A DNA stretch of 64,000 nt from Steinernema hermaphroditum (GCA_030435675.1 CM059622.1:11718001-11782000), one strand, 5' to 3'. Positions 46,144 through 57,904 are shown, numbered from the stretch's first letter. The notes: generated from the sequence alone by a model not told the origin. Translations and numbers: made by a program.

Positions 46144-47236
46144 CTAACAAATGCTGAAGTTGCGATGGACGTTGGAACGTATGGTCTGTATATTGTTACT
46201 GGATCCTGTAGTACTAGAATTGCTGAACTGACGTCCTCGAGACTGATTCGCTAGCGTTGTGTTCTGATGAGATGTTTGCACGGGAAATACCACTGTAGAG
46301 CCAAACAGTTGTCGAACGAAACAAAATCTCTCGATCATACTACGAACAGCAAGGCGGTATGGTTTGATAGCCATGATTATAGCGACCGAATACAGAGCTC
46401 CATGATTCGCAATGAGTACGATGCATACCAAACAGATCGGTTCTGAGTAGGGAAGGTGAGGATGCATAGCTGTGACGACGGCAATCACAAGTGGTATTCC
46501 ACCCAAAAAGAGTGGAACCGAAGTAATCCCAATGAGCGTCAGCAATACGCGCTTGTGTTTTTGTAAATGGTTTTTATGGCAAATGAGTGCTTTTGAACGA
46601 ATACTGAGAAACAGCAAGGTGCTGCTCGTGAGACAAACAGTAATTCCCACCAAGATAATGACAAGGAACAAAATCGCGATGTTGCTTCTCTCTGGTCCAT
46701 AAGGCTGGAAACAAAACAGGGTAACGTTTTCGGGAAGCTCGTCTTTAATGGGATAATCATCATAGGATACTATCCACTGTACGTAGTAGTAGACAAAGCA
46801 CTGCAGTTATAACATGTGCGGAGAAGCAAAAGCCGAAAGCCCATAGTTTCTTAACTTTTGCTACGAGATGAGGGAATGCGAACACAGCGTATCGGTATGG
46901 GAAGGTGAACGATAGGGCCAGGGCGCAGTTCAGAATACAGAAAAATAAAATACAAAACGTTACATGTCCGAAAGTTTCACCATCCATGAAGAAACCGACC
47001 AATCCATCAGCTCGAAAACATTCCGCAGGATACATTGGGTAGAGGTGGAGAATCGTGAATACAATGTTGGCAGACAAATTCCAGAACATTCCATTGAGAA
47101 GGAACATCGAAAAAGAGCGCATATCTGCTGGCGAACAGCGGACAACAATTATCATAGAGACGACTTTTATTGGTAGATTGATCAAGGCCGTCAAATCGAG
47201 AACACGGTTGTAGAGGACCGCAGTGGAATCTGTCAT
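46144..47236 (-). pseudogene. Srh/Sri-type 7TM chemoreceptor with one frame break
   Basis: Minus-strand chemoreceptor related to the intronless pair at 0.9-3.4 kb. It starts MTDSTAVLYNRVLDLT and keeps ADMRSFSMFLLNGMFWNLS (TM2), YPMYPAECF, SFTFPYRYAVFA (TM3), then TM4 HVITA. At about 46800 the frame shifts by one base into FVYYYVQWIVSYDDYP and continues to VCIVLIANHGALYS and KPYRLAVRS in TM7. A potential GT-AG intron in that area (55 nt) would remove TM4, so a frameshift is the better explanation. Like its relatives it is otherwise intronless. Either a recent pseudogene or an assembly indel. Confidence 0.7.
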
Positions 47237-47689
47237 CGCTGACGGAATGAGAAAATAGCTTTGTTTGTCAGAAAAGTAACGTCAATTTCCGGAGATTGTT
47301 TTGTTTTTAAGCACGCAACAATTATTCGACCATTCCGTGAGCTTCTCAATCACAACGATGTCATCTTCGCTAATATTATGAAACCATTATAAGGAGGAGT
47401 TACCGTGAATGCGAAGAAAGAATGGGTAATAGAAAGAAGCGTGATTCATTACACTATACGTGGTCCCACACTTTGTTTTGTACTTGTGAGCTGTGCTGAC
47501 CTACAATAGAAGCACAAATAAGAGGGTAACTGCCAACAAACGATCGTTTTTTGAACAGTACTAAATGTGAATCAGGACACTGAGAACGAGTTCACTGCAC
47601 AAACAATTTCGTTCATGTGAAAAATCAAAGTGTTATGTGTACTTTTAGCACAGAAAACACCAGATGAACGGTTTAGAATGCCATTTTGA
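47237..47689. other. intergenic
   Basis: Upstream of the minus-strand chemoreceptor. No gene or repeat recognised before the tail of SINE-like copy E. Confidence 0.45.
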
Positions 47690-48165
47690 TTTGATTTGAT
47701 TTATCTTCTCGTATCAAAGGCGACTTGCGAGATGTCATATATGCACAAAAAGACACAAGTCACACCGTATTCGCTGATTTTTCTCTGGCTTCGGCTGGAG
47801 ATGGCATCCGAGAAGAACGATCAGTGGTCCCATTAGTATGCGCGGGCGTTGAAGTGGCGAAGAGCTTGAATCAAGTCGCAGCGGACGGAGCGGGATCCCA
47901 TCTTCAGCTGGCAGCGCAGGCGTCGAAGTTGTAGAGTATCTTCGGCGGCTTCCTTGAGTGGAGATGGCGAAGAGCTGAGTCCAATGGAGGCGCGACGTTG
48001 CAGCACAGCGGGTGAAGTGGGAACCATCAGCGGAGCAGCTGGCGGCGCTTCCGACTTCGGAGTTGCAAAGCCTTTTCGAATCTTTGACGGCGCCGGTGGA
48101 GTCAAGCGATCGTGACGGTCTTCTTGGCAAGACGGTGGAACTACGGCTCCCTGGTGTTCCTCGAA
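47690..48165 (-). repeat. SINE-like repeat, copy E, with a 112-codon internal frame
   Basis: Full-length inverted copy: on the minus strand it begins near GGAACACCAGGGAGCCGTAG, TTCCACCGTCTTGCCAAGAA, and ends TGTGCATATATGACATCTCG, GATACGAGAAGATAAATC and a tandem AAATC tail. This matches the 3' two-thirds of copy A end to end. An open frame (48171 to 47833) begins just outside it and encodes a Pro/Ser/Arg-rich peptide. Because the frame lies in repeat sequence and copy A has no equivalent intact frame, it is not annotated as a gene. Confidence 0.7.
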
Positions 48166-48171
48166 TGTCAT

Positions 48172-49598
48172 TATAAACAAAATATGACAGTAGCCATAGA
48201 CAAGCAATGTCTATGTAATAATGTCTTTTTGTCAAAGTTTTCGTATTAAGATCTCAGATGAGAGGTCGGTTCTTCCGGCATCGGATCTTTGGAATCATAA
48301 AGGAATACCTAAAAAGTATCTGCCTCAGATTGAGCTTAAAATCGACACACCCGATCATGTAAGCGCTTCTCGAAAGTTCAAAAAGAGGTTTCTGTGCTCG
48401 AATTGTTCAATCTCTGTTATCTGGTTTTGTCAATCATCACTGGACGCGAAATGGATTAGAGGTCGGATGTTCCAGCATCGAAAGCGCTCATACATTGTTC
48501 AGCTTGACTATCACATGACTCTGCCGCATATCATCTGCATAACACGAGGGGTTCCTATCGCGAGCGATTGATTTTTCGGTCAACTAGTTTCACAATCGTC
48601 ACAAAATTGTTAACTTTGTTTGGGGCTGCGAATCTGGATCTTGATTGTGAAGCATGGTTCAGAACAGTCTTCTCGAAGACACTCTTTTCTATATATTTGC
48701 AATCGTCATGTTTCTTGTTGCTTATTCATGCATGTGGATGATTGTGCTGCCAGAGATGTTTTGCAGCAAACGAATGCGTAGCATGATCAAAGGAGCACCG
48801 TAGGTTCTTCGGATTTTTGGCGTGCATATCGTTCTTTTTAGGGTAGTGCGAAAAATCACAAAGACTGGACCGGATGTGAAAAAAGACGCACAAGTACAAA
48901 CAGTTTAAGCGCCATCTTTTGTTCGTTAACATCTCATTGAAAATGCAATGCTATACGTGGGGTTCGACATTGTTTACACCTATCTAGAAGGTAACGATTT
49001 TTCGACTTCTACAATTTTATTTCACGAATGAAAGTCAAAAAGGTAAGGCCTTGCATGACACCGAAGCTGCGCGTTTCACAGCGCACGCACCAATCGGCAC
49101 CAATTTGGGGCGTAGGGATGACTTCGAAGCTCGGATGTGCTTCGGATAGAAGGGTTACTGGTTGGAAAGGTTTGTCTTCGACCATCAGGGCACTTCTCAC
49201 ACATCTTGTTGTCAGCGGCGGTAGGACTACGGGAAGACGGAAAGGTTACCGCTCAGAGGGCGACCGTCCGTTTGCCACCGCGACATAAGTGAACGTCGAA
49301 AATGCTTCGAAAGTGCCAGAAGCTTTCTTTTTTTTCTGAACTTTGGCACTAGCTTCGATCAGAAAGTGATCCAGTCTTCAATAATAACTGGAAGAACATC
49401 CCATTCATCCGTGACTGAAAACCAATGCCTGATGATGGGCTCGGCCAGACCAGTCTTTTGTTTGAATCAGACGCACCATCCTATCTTTAATGCCATTTGG
49501 AATTTTGAGCGTTCAATTCAAAGTTCACATGTCTGCACCTTGTCTGAAGGCTTCCTTTATAACGTGTGTGGTGATGTGCATCATGGAACATCGTGACG
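48172..49598. other. intergenic with unrecognised open frames
   Basis: A plus-strand frame at 48221-48571 (116 codons, Cys- and Lys-rich) and a minus-strand frame at 49009-49200 (containing GADWCVRCETRSFGVMQG) look somewhat protein-like but match no family I know, and I cannot build multi-exon models around them. The rest is featureless. Confidence 0.35.
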
Positions 49599-50108
49599 AT
49601 GATGGTCGTTCTATTTTTGCTGATGCTCCCCTTCCCGAACAGAGGCGCTGAGTTGAACGATTTTATTGGGAAGTGGCAGTTTGTGTCGTCTGAGAACTAC
49701 CAGGACTATTTGAAAGAAGTGGGCGTAGGATTTCTAACGCGGAAGGCAGCTTGCAGTTGGACACCGCTAATAGAAATCTCACTTCTACCACATGGATTGA
49801 GAATGTTTTCTTACACTTCTTACACAAAGAACACGTGCTTGAATTCGAGTTCGCGCGGGAAACATTCACTACCACTCCGGATGGAAGACAAATGCGCAGC
49901 GTGTTTTACTTTCCTGATGGAAACTCTATTCTTCAGCACGAGTTCAAGCGTTCTGTAAGAAAACGACACCGGAATGATGACTTTTCTCCTTTTACAGAGC
50001 CACGACAAAGAGTCGCTCATCACTTACCGTATCGCAGATAATCAGTTGATCAAGACCATGGAGTCCGGCAGTGTTCGAGCGACGCGCATCTTCCAGAAAG
50101 TGCAATAA
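49599..50108 (+). pseudogene. secreted fatty-acid-binding protein (LBP-like) with a frame break
   Basis: Lipocalin-fold FABP of the nematode LBP type, which carries fatty acids; the N-terminal hydrophobic run ([19 protein letters not shown]) is a signal peptide, so it should be secreted. Exons 49599-49954 and 49998-50108. FABP signatures: [20 protein letters not shown], then GVGFLTRKA, then after a one-base slip near 49743 [20 protein letters not shown], ending with SGSVRATRIFQKVQ. The conserved VGVGFLTRK and TTPDGR motifs lie in different frames, so either one base is missing or a 32-nt GT..AG segment is spliced, which seems too short and would delete a conserved motif. AATAAA at 50135-50140. 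Confidence 0.75.
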
Positions 50109-51617
50109 AACTTGCTCCTTGTGCTTGCACGTGAAATAAACGCTTGACATGCGATTTGACGGAATGATATCAACGTTCTAAATGATTACCGTGAAATGAG
50201 AACGTGAAAACAAGCCTAATTGTGCTTGATTCGATAATCGCGTTATCAAAGACATCAAAGTTACGACGAAGATAATGCAAACACAGATGATGGATTAGTA
50301 ATCGTAAACAGAGTAAGTTCCAGAGACTCAACTGTATAAGATTTTCAACCTACATATTTTTGTTCCCTAGCTGGAAAGCGTCTACACCAGGGCTGTGCGA
50401 AACTCAAAACTCGAAAGTCAAAACTCAAAACTCAAAACTTTTTTGACGACCTCAAAACCAAAACTCAAAACTCAAAAGTAATTCTGGAACAACTTTAACA
50501 AATAACGCTGGAACAACAGAAATACAGTAGTATGTGGTCGTTTCTTCGGCGAAGCCTTCCAGCGGCACATTTGACTTCAGGAATAGCAGCTTCTGGAGGT
50601 TTTCGGGTGTCATCGACCTTCGGAGATTGGTGAGTGCCAGTGTAGAATAGTGTAGACTCTACACTATTTGATACTAGTAGCAGTGGCATGATTTCTCGTC
50701 AGATAGAATAGGGCCAGTTATATGTGTAGTGTACAGTTAATTTTGCTGATCTTCATAGTGATTAGCTTACTACCGTAAAAGATCAATATGTTGATGCTGG
50801 TCTTCAGGCACCTAAAATGCGTTGTACGTGTCGTTTGGATTGGTTATCGTCGTACCAGTTGATAGAAGATATTCTTTGCTTGGCTGCCCACACGTACACT
50901 ACCTCGCCAATACTAATCGCTCCGATCGGTATATATGATACTTTAGGGAACTCCTGCAGTGTGTTCGGGACGCAAAAATGATTAGTTTGTGATCGTTACC
51001 AAGCCATTAGAGATTAAAAAGATAGTCACGAACGCAACTAATGGACCGTTGATGAAATGAAGTTGTATAACTAGGCAAATTAAGGGGATGCCTACGCTTT
51101 ATATCATTTTAATGAACTATTTTTCTATGTGCGGCACTTACAATCTGCTCGCTTTGAACAGCGAGCCTCTATTTTAAAATTACGTCAACGATAATCTGAT
51201 AACTTCTGTAAGAAGTGATAAGAACTGAACTAAAGTACTGATCATCTGCAGTACCTGCAAAGATAATCTCCATGTGAAGGACAGAAGCTGCGCAACAACG
51301 TGACGCTACTCAGTAAGGTCACATGAACATTCACTTTTCCGCTACACAACGGTTTCCGAAGCAAATATTGACTTATGAGCAATGTTCCTCTTCTTTGCGC
51401 TCCTTTTCAAGCACAGAGAACTTCTCTTTATCATCAAAGCAGGGCGCCCCACGTTGTCGCAATGTGACCAAAACGCTGACACCCGGTGGAGAGGTCGTCC
51501 TTATCAACGCCGCCAATGTTTGGAGGACAATCAGAACGGGATCGGCCGATTCGAAAAAAGATAAGAGTAATACATTAGGACGAACTAGTCACTTGACTTC
51601 ACTTGCGTAACCCCATC
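50109..51617. other. intergenic with a simple repeat
   Basis: Contains the AACTCAAA-type simple repeat described separately and a small palindrome near 50640-50670 (GTGTAGACTCTACAC). An unsupported frame lies at 51323-51610 just before the lipase gene. No other gene seen. Confidence 0.45.
50398..50482. repeat. AACTCAAA-type simple repeat
   Basis: About eight imperfect copies of (A)ACTCAAA are arranged in tandem, separated by one interruption (TTTTTTGACGACCT). Confidence 0.85.
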
Positions 51618-53413
51618 ATGCGAGGTCTCGTCCTCCTCTGCTTGGCTGCGGCCGTCTTCGGTCATGATCCCGAAGCTGACATGTCCACGGTAACCACTAA
51701 TCATAGTGGAATTGAAACTAGGGATATTTTAGCCTGAAATCATCAACCGATGGGGCTATCCGGCCGAAATCTACACTACCACCACAGAAGACGGCTACGT
51801 TCTTGAACTGCACCGAATTCCTTTTGGAAAAGCAGGTAAGCAAGTAAACAACTGACATAAACACTTCTTCGTTCTAGGACCCACCAATGGAACTCGTCCT
51901 GTAGTGTTCATGCAGCACGGACTCGAATGTTCCAGCACCAACTGGGTCGCCAATCTTCCCAACGAATCCGCTGGATTCCTGTTTGCCGATGCCGGATACG
52001 ATGTCTGGCTCGGAAACATGCGTGGAAACCGCTATTCCAAAGCCCACACCACTCTAGACCCCAAGAAGAAGGAGTTCTGGCAATTCACTTGGGATGAGAT
52101 GTCTCACTACGATCTCCAGGCTATGATCGAAAAAGCTCTCAACGTGACAGGGCAGGAGGACCTCTACTACATGGGACACTCTCAGGGAACTCTGACCATG
52201 TTCGCTAAGCTCTCTAGAGATCCGGTCTTTGCCAAGAAGGTAAAAACACATTTCGACCTTGATTCTAATTGAAGATACGGCTCTAGATTCGAAAGTTCTT
52301 CGCTCTGGCTCCCGTTGGAACCGTCAAGTACATCAAAGGTCTTCTCGAGTATGTTGCGAAGTACCTCTACTTCGAGATCGAAGTCGTCGACTACTTCGGA
52401 GATGGCGAGTTTCTTCCCAGCAACTGGCTCACGAAGATTATCGCCGACTGGGTGTGCGGCTCGTGGGGAAGCAAGCTGTGCGACAACGTGATGTTCCTTA
52501 TCGCCGGACCCGAGAGTCATCAGCTCAACCAGACGCGAACTGACGTCTATGTCGGACACACCCCATCTGGCACCTCCACCAACAACATCCTTCACTGGGC
52601 GCAGATGGTGAAATCCGGAAAGGTCGAAATGTATGATTACAGAAGTGCAAAGAAGAACCAAGAGCACTATGGAATGGTGAGTGTGGGATCTTATTTGCAA
52701 TTAAAGCGCAAAATTCACATTAAACTAGACGTACTTTTAATTTTACCTTCAAAACAAAGACAGAATACCTGTTTTTCGTATCTTTATGTTCCCTACCATC
52801 TAAGGTGATCTTATAACAGACCATTTCAGTCGTCTCCTCCTGAGTACGACTTCACTCTCATCAACATACCCATGTATCTGTACTGGAGTGATGCTGACTG
52901 GCTTGGCGACGGAAAAGACGTCACTGAATATCTCATTCCTAATCTTAACCCCCGTCATGTGATTGAAAATAACTATCTCGATGATTTCAACCATCTTGAT
53001 TTCATTTGGGGACTGCGCGCCACAAAGGAAATCTACCTTCCCGTTTTGAATATTATCAGCGAAGATCTCAAGCAGCGAACTGCTTTAAATGATGCATAAA
53101 TTGTGAATAAATTCCTTTCTGTTTATAGAACAGCCCACCTTTGTATGACTTCAAGAAGATCCAAACGCCTATGTATCTCTGGTGGAGTGACGCTGATTCA
53201 CTGTCCGATAAGAAGGACGTCGTGGAATTCCTGCTTCCTACTTTGAAGCAATCTTCACATCTGGTCCAGGCGAACTACCTGGAAGACTTCAACCATCTCG
53301 ATTATATTTGGGGCTTGAGGGCAGCCAAAGAGATCTACGAGCCGGTCTTAAAGCTCATTGGTGAAGATTTGGAGACGAGACACAGCGGTAATGCCACTGA
53401 ACTCATCTTCTAG
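51618..53413 (+). CDS. acid lipase (LIPL-like) with two alternative terminal exons
   Basis: Secreted or lysosomal alpha/beta-hydrolase of the acid lipase family, expected to hydrolyse triglycerides or cholesteryl esters. Common exons: 51618-51689 (signal peptide [15 protein letters not shown]), 51733-51835, 51878-52239, 52287-52676. Terminal exon 5a is 52830-53099 (398-residue product) and 5b is 53129-53413 (403 residues); both have acceptors and start in the same phase. Exons 1-4 carry the [12 protein letters not shown] start, [11 protein letters not shown] and the nucleophile Ser160 in GHSQG. Exon 5a supplies Asp332 (WSDADWL) and His364 (FNHLDFIWG). 5b supplies the equivalent residues ([16 protein letters not shown]). 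An AATAAA at 53106-53111 lies between them and another at 53424-53429 after 5b. One gene therefore probably makes two lipases with different acyl-pocket C-termini. Confidence 0.92.
53106..53111 (+). terminator. internal polyadenylation signal between lipase exons 5a and 5b
   Basis: AATAAA seven bases after the exon 5a stop codon (53097-53099) and 17 bases before the 5b exon. It would allow cleavage after 5a, making 5a and 5b alternative last exons. Confidence 0.6.
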
Positions 53414-54376
53414 ATAAGAGCCGAATAAATAATTTTATGAATTGGCATAGATTCCATCCACACATAAAAGTTTACATGATATGTGATCATACTGTGGAGG
53501 TTTGCCTACGTTGCACTCATGACACTCGCTGAAATGAGGTCACAAGGTAAATAAAACATTGGAATCTAGAAAATGGGGAGTCGAAAAAAAGAGGCATCGG
53601 TCAGAAATAAAAAGGTGTCGAAAAAGATGTATCGGTCGAAATCTGTGGAGATAGATGAGGGTGCAGATAATTTAATGTACCCGGCCGATTGCAGACGGCG
53701 GACGAAATGATGTGAGGTCTCTTGTCGCTTGCCTGAATGATCGTTCCGGTACATCCATTGGAAAGAGACGATCATTAAGAATGGTTGTCCTGGGGCGGAC
53801 ATGGTCGTCTGTTTTCCGGCGCTGTATCTTAATCTCGCGGTGATCGAATCGACGCCACATTCTCAAGTAGTTGAGATGAGACCACTGTATCTGTGGGGTT
53901 GCTAGACCTTACGCTGCTTTCTAGTTTTTGAGTTGTGTTGTCCTATTTTGCGAGCACCATTCTTACCGAAAGGCTTTGTTGTTCACCACCGGTAGTCCAC
54001 AGGCATCCTGTCGCCGGTAGAACTACTTGACCCTGACTGCCCAAGAAGGTGTGAAATCACATACAAGGCACATACATACTTGTCCTTCCCTCCCTGTATA
54101 TCTCACATAAATTTTCCGAACAGTGTTCTTTGACAGTTGATCGATGACTACTTAAATCCAAACAACTTTTTATCGTCTCATCACTTTCATCATCAACGAA
54201 CAATGCTCTCGAACAACAGCTTTTTCCGCTTTCTGCGGCCCGGAGAGATCAATCAACGATGGCATTCGTGCCGTTCTCTTCGCACGGCAAACAAAGCGCT
54301 GATAGCGAGGTGCTGGCCCACGGTATAAAGCCCACCTGTCCGTGGGCAAAACCCCACAATTGTTTGTTTCCGAACA
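53414..54376. other. intergenic between lipase and dehydrogenase
   Basis: No supported gene. Contains the presumed SDR promoter; a TATA-like GTATAAAG lies near 54323-54330. Confidence 0.45.
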
Positions 54377-55516
54377 ATGGCGTCCGAAGAGTTTGTGAAC
54401 CCTTGCGACCGTAGGTTTCTGATCTTTATGACCCTCTATGAAAGGTGTATTTAGAGCCTATAGCAACTCAGATCGTCTCCTTCATCCAGCTTATTCTACA
54501 AGTCACTTTCTACTGTGTCGTTGGGGCTTTTAAAGCTCTTCTTCCTGCCGGCGTTCTGCCTAGAAAAAGTGTTAAGAATGATGTTGTCCTGATCACTGGA
54601 GCGGGAAGTGGAATTGGTAGGCTGATGGCCGTGGAGTTCGCCAAGTTGGGTTCGAAGTTGGTTCTTTGGGACATTAACGAAAAGGGTAACATGGAAACGA
54701 AAGAGATGGTTATGACACACACTTCGGAAGTGAGTAGACCATGTACTAATTATAGCAATAAAAAGTTCAGGTTTATGCTTATAAAGTCGACGTGTCGAGC
54801 TCTAGAGAAATTGCTTCCGTCGCTGGCCGTGTTAAAACCGATGTTGGGCCAGTGGACATTCTAGTTAACAACGCTGGCGTTGTAGTGGGAAAGAGGCTTC
54901 TCGAATGTTCTGATGATGAAATGGAGAAAACGATGGCAGTCAATACAACTTCGAACTTATACGTAGTCTCTATTGTGTTGAGCTGCTTTGACACTTCTGA
55001 TTTCAGACTACAAAAGCATTTCTGGACCATATGCTGGAGAACAACCACGGCCACATCGTCGTTATCGCCTCGCTCGCTGGAAAGTTTGGTCTTTCTCATC
55101 TGATCGACTACTGTGCCAGCAAGCACGGGGCCGTCGGTTTCGCTGAAGCTCTGAACTGCGAAATTTCTGCTTTGGGAAAGTTCGGAGTTCATGTCACCAC
55201 CGTCAACCCTTACTATATCGATACTGGAATGTTCAGTGGAATCCGCACTTTGTAAGCCGTTTCCACCTTGCAATGTCAAAAGGTATTTAGTGCTCCCCGA
55301 CTCCTTCCCGTTCTGAAGCCTGAGTACGTTGTGGAGAGAATCATGGAAGCCGTCCTGACTAACGCCGAACAGCTCTACATTCCTCGGTTCTCCTATCTCA
55401 TCGGCTTTTGCAGCAGCTTCTTGCCCGCAAAAGCGAGTTATGCGCTGGCGGACTACTTCGGGATCAACCACACAATGGACACTTTCGCCGGACGCACCTC
55501 GAAGAAAACGGAATGA
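54377..55516 (+). CDS. short-chain dehydrogenase/reductase, SDR16C (DHS-3-like)
   Basis: NAD(P)-dependent membrane-anchored dehydrogenase of the SDR16C family (retinol/17-beta-hydroxysteroid dehydrogenase relatives; C. elegans DHS-3 is a lipid-droplet member). Exons 54377-54410, 54455-54729, 54771-54962, 55007-55251, 55291-55516, all in phase, give 323 residues. An N-terminal hydrophobic hairpin (about residues 18-47) precedes the Rossmann motif TGAGSGIG at residues 59-66, then NNAG at about 128, SLAG (active-site Ser) and YCASKHG with the catalytic Tyr-x3-Lys. [10 protein letters not shown] is the usual PG-T-like segment. The last intron ends in GTATTTAG. It fits with the neighbouring lipase and FABP as a lipid-metabolism gene. 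Confidence 0.9.
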
Positions 55517-56604
55517 AACTTCCTTATTGGACATCCATTACTATTTTTCTTATTCTTATACATAAATCTTATACATGTGAACTGTGCTGACAACATTGAT
55601 AACAAATGGAAATATCGTTTGACTTTTGAAAAACTCTTGTTTATGAGAAAACGGATGCGAGACAGAAACGGTCGTGGAGCGGTCGCGGTGAAACCTAGAT
55701 AAACATTGAATGAAGAATCAATGCGTGTGGTCCGCACGCAATAAAGGAAACGAATGAGGACCTTTTAACATTTGAAATTGCTTTGTAGTCGAGTAGTTGA
55801 GTTTCAGCATTACCAATATAACCCGTTATCCGTGCTGTTAAAGGACCAATGCATCCAGGCTGTTTGTGTCGAACTTTCCACTGAAGTGAAGTGAACAGCA
55901 GCTGTTATCGTCAATCGCATCGGATGCCACCAAAACGTGCTCGAAATAGTTGACGAGAAAACAACGAGATGAAGAAGGTTTAAGGCGGCTTAGCACATAA
56001 TATATCCAAGTGGGTGAAAGGTTGCAATGAAGACACATTTATATTTTTAATTTTTACCATGTGGATGCGAACATCGGGTGACAACGACATGTTCAGATCC
56101 CAGATCTATCTGACCTCGTGGCCGCTTGACTAACACGCATTGTATCCTCAACAGTTTTTGCGATGCTATGTAGATTAGGTTTTTTATTTCTTTAATCACG
56201 GCACTATCATCGGTTGTATGACGTCGAGATGCGAAAAATTAAAACTATAAATGTATCTGCATTGCCACCCTTCACCAAATCGCCTTGAAGCTTCATTCTC
56301 TCGTGATCTTTTTTTTTCTCGACAAGTAATATGGCAGCCGTGTGAAACCCGTCTCCGGCATGGCTTGCGATGCGGACTTGTGGTTGCAGCGGCTCCACCC
56401 AGCGATTAGTTGTCGGCGATGACAGACGTATTATGTAGTTTGCAGTTTGATCGGTACAACAAATAAGAGGACGAAATCGATGGCATTCGACGCAAATGCA
56501 TCGTTACTTTCTTTTATGCTCGCGCCTATCCTTCCTAACTGAATCCGTGTCATCAACCCCACAACTGTATAAGATTCGTGCATTGCAGGACGTTTTCACT
56601 TTCA
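55517..56604. other. intergenic between dehydrogenase and hydrolase
   Basis: No gene supported. An ATTGCAG acceptor ending at 56588 precedes the next gene's start by 16 bases and may be a trans-splice site. Confidence 0.45.
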
Positions 56605-57904
56605 ATGAGATCGCTCACTAAAATTCGCCACATCACTGGCCAATGGAAGGCCACCGTTGTATTATCGAGAACGTTATCCAATAATACTAACGGAAATAAT
56701 CGGAATAATTTCGGCGAGAAGTTTTTGAGGAAGGAAACGATCTCGTTTGAATTCAAAGGAAACAAATTTACTCTTCCAAGCGTCATTCAAGTAAGTTTTA
56801 GCACTGAACGCAACCGTGAGGAGGTTATAGTAAAGCTCATACTTTGATTAGTTCGTCTCTATTATCATACTGATGTAGTGACCATTTGAACATCGTTCAA
56901 TCGCCAATATTCTAGGATACTCAACCTGATGGCTCTCAACTGGGAACAGTTATCGCCATGCACGGATCTCCAGGCTCCCACAATGACTTCAAATACGTTT
57001 CGCCTTTACTCCATCAAAAAGGAATTCGTTTCATTGGAGTGAACTTTCCCGGATATGGCTTGACTGAAGGTAATTCTTACTGTCGGTGCTTCGTAAAGAA
57101 ACAAATTGCAGCTGATCCCCGTCTTAATCAAGACAACATGGAGCGTGTGAGCTATGTTCAAGCGCTCTGCGAACATTTAAATCTGCGAGAGAACCTGATT
57201 TTCATGGGACACAGCCGAGGAACTGAGAACGCTCTGAAAATGGCCGCCTTGAATCCCGAAAAAACAGTTGGAATTGTGCAAGCCAACTATCTGGGAGCAC
57301 GGATCCACAGAGGAATCCGTCCTACATGGTCGCTAAGTCTGGTCGGCTACTTGTGGGAACTTGGATGGCCCAGGATCTTCTTGAGAACATTGTTGTACTA
57401 CGGTGAGTTCCAACATGGTGTGTTTCAGCACCGTACGCTTTGATTTAGCGTACAACTATGCTGTGAACATCAAAGTGAAGACAGGCGATGAAGGTGCTTG
57501 GGCACTGTGCTCCATGAGGGCGGAGAAGTTGGAGTTACCTAAACAGAAGCACTTCGTCGAAATGCTGAACAAAACGGACATCAAGTCACTTCTTTTGTAT
57601 TCTGGAAAAGACCCCCTGATGGAGAGGGAAATACCGAAGGAGATGGCAGCACTATTCAAAGGAAATCGACACTTTGTAAGTGCCACTTTAACTCACTTAT
57701 CGCATTTAATAATGTTTCCTACTTTAGGAACTTGACTCGAAGACGCCTGATGACGAAATCAAGCAGCTTGTGTGTGGAGAGTTTGAATCGGGAACACAGA
57801 GTGTCGCCGTATATTTTAATAAGGACGGACATTTCATGCAGAAGTACCGTGCTCGGCTGATGGCAGATGCATGTGAAAGTATATTGAGAAGCGCACAAAA
57901 ATAG
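56605..57904 (+). CDS. nematode alpha/beta hydrolase (DUF1057 type)
   Basis: Alpha/beta-fold hydrolase resembling the C. elegans DUF1057 group, whose substrates are unknown. Exons 56605-56790, 56916-57069, 57112-57402, 57449-57675, 57728-57904, all in phase, give 344 residues. The N-terminal segment to about 60 is Ser/Asn/Thr-rich and may be a mitochondrial presequence (basic, with LTKIRHITGQWKATVVLSR). HGSPGSHNDFKYVSP at about residue 80 is the oxyanion segment, GHSRGTENALKMA contains the nucleophile serine (about residue 154), and YFNKDGHFMQK carries the likely catalytic His. The acid residue is probably the Asp in SGKDPLME. Intact and likely functional. Confidence 0.85.

Noticed and set aside
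47833..48171. Minus-strand open frame as an ordinary gene
   Set aside because: The sequence aligns with a dispersed repeat found at 4.9 and 30.7 kb, so it is reported as repeat with a frame, not as a gene.
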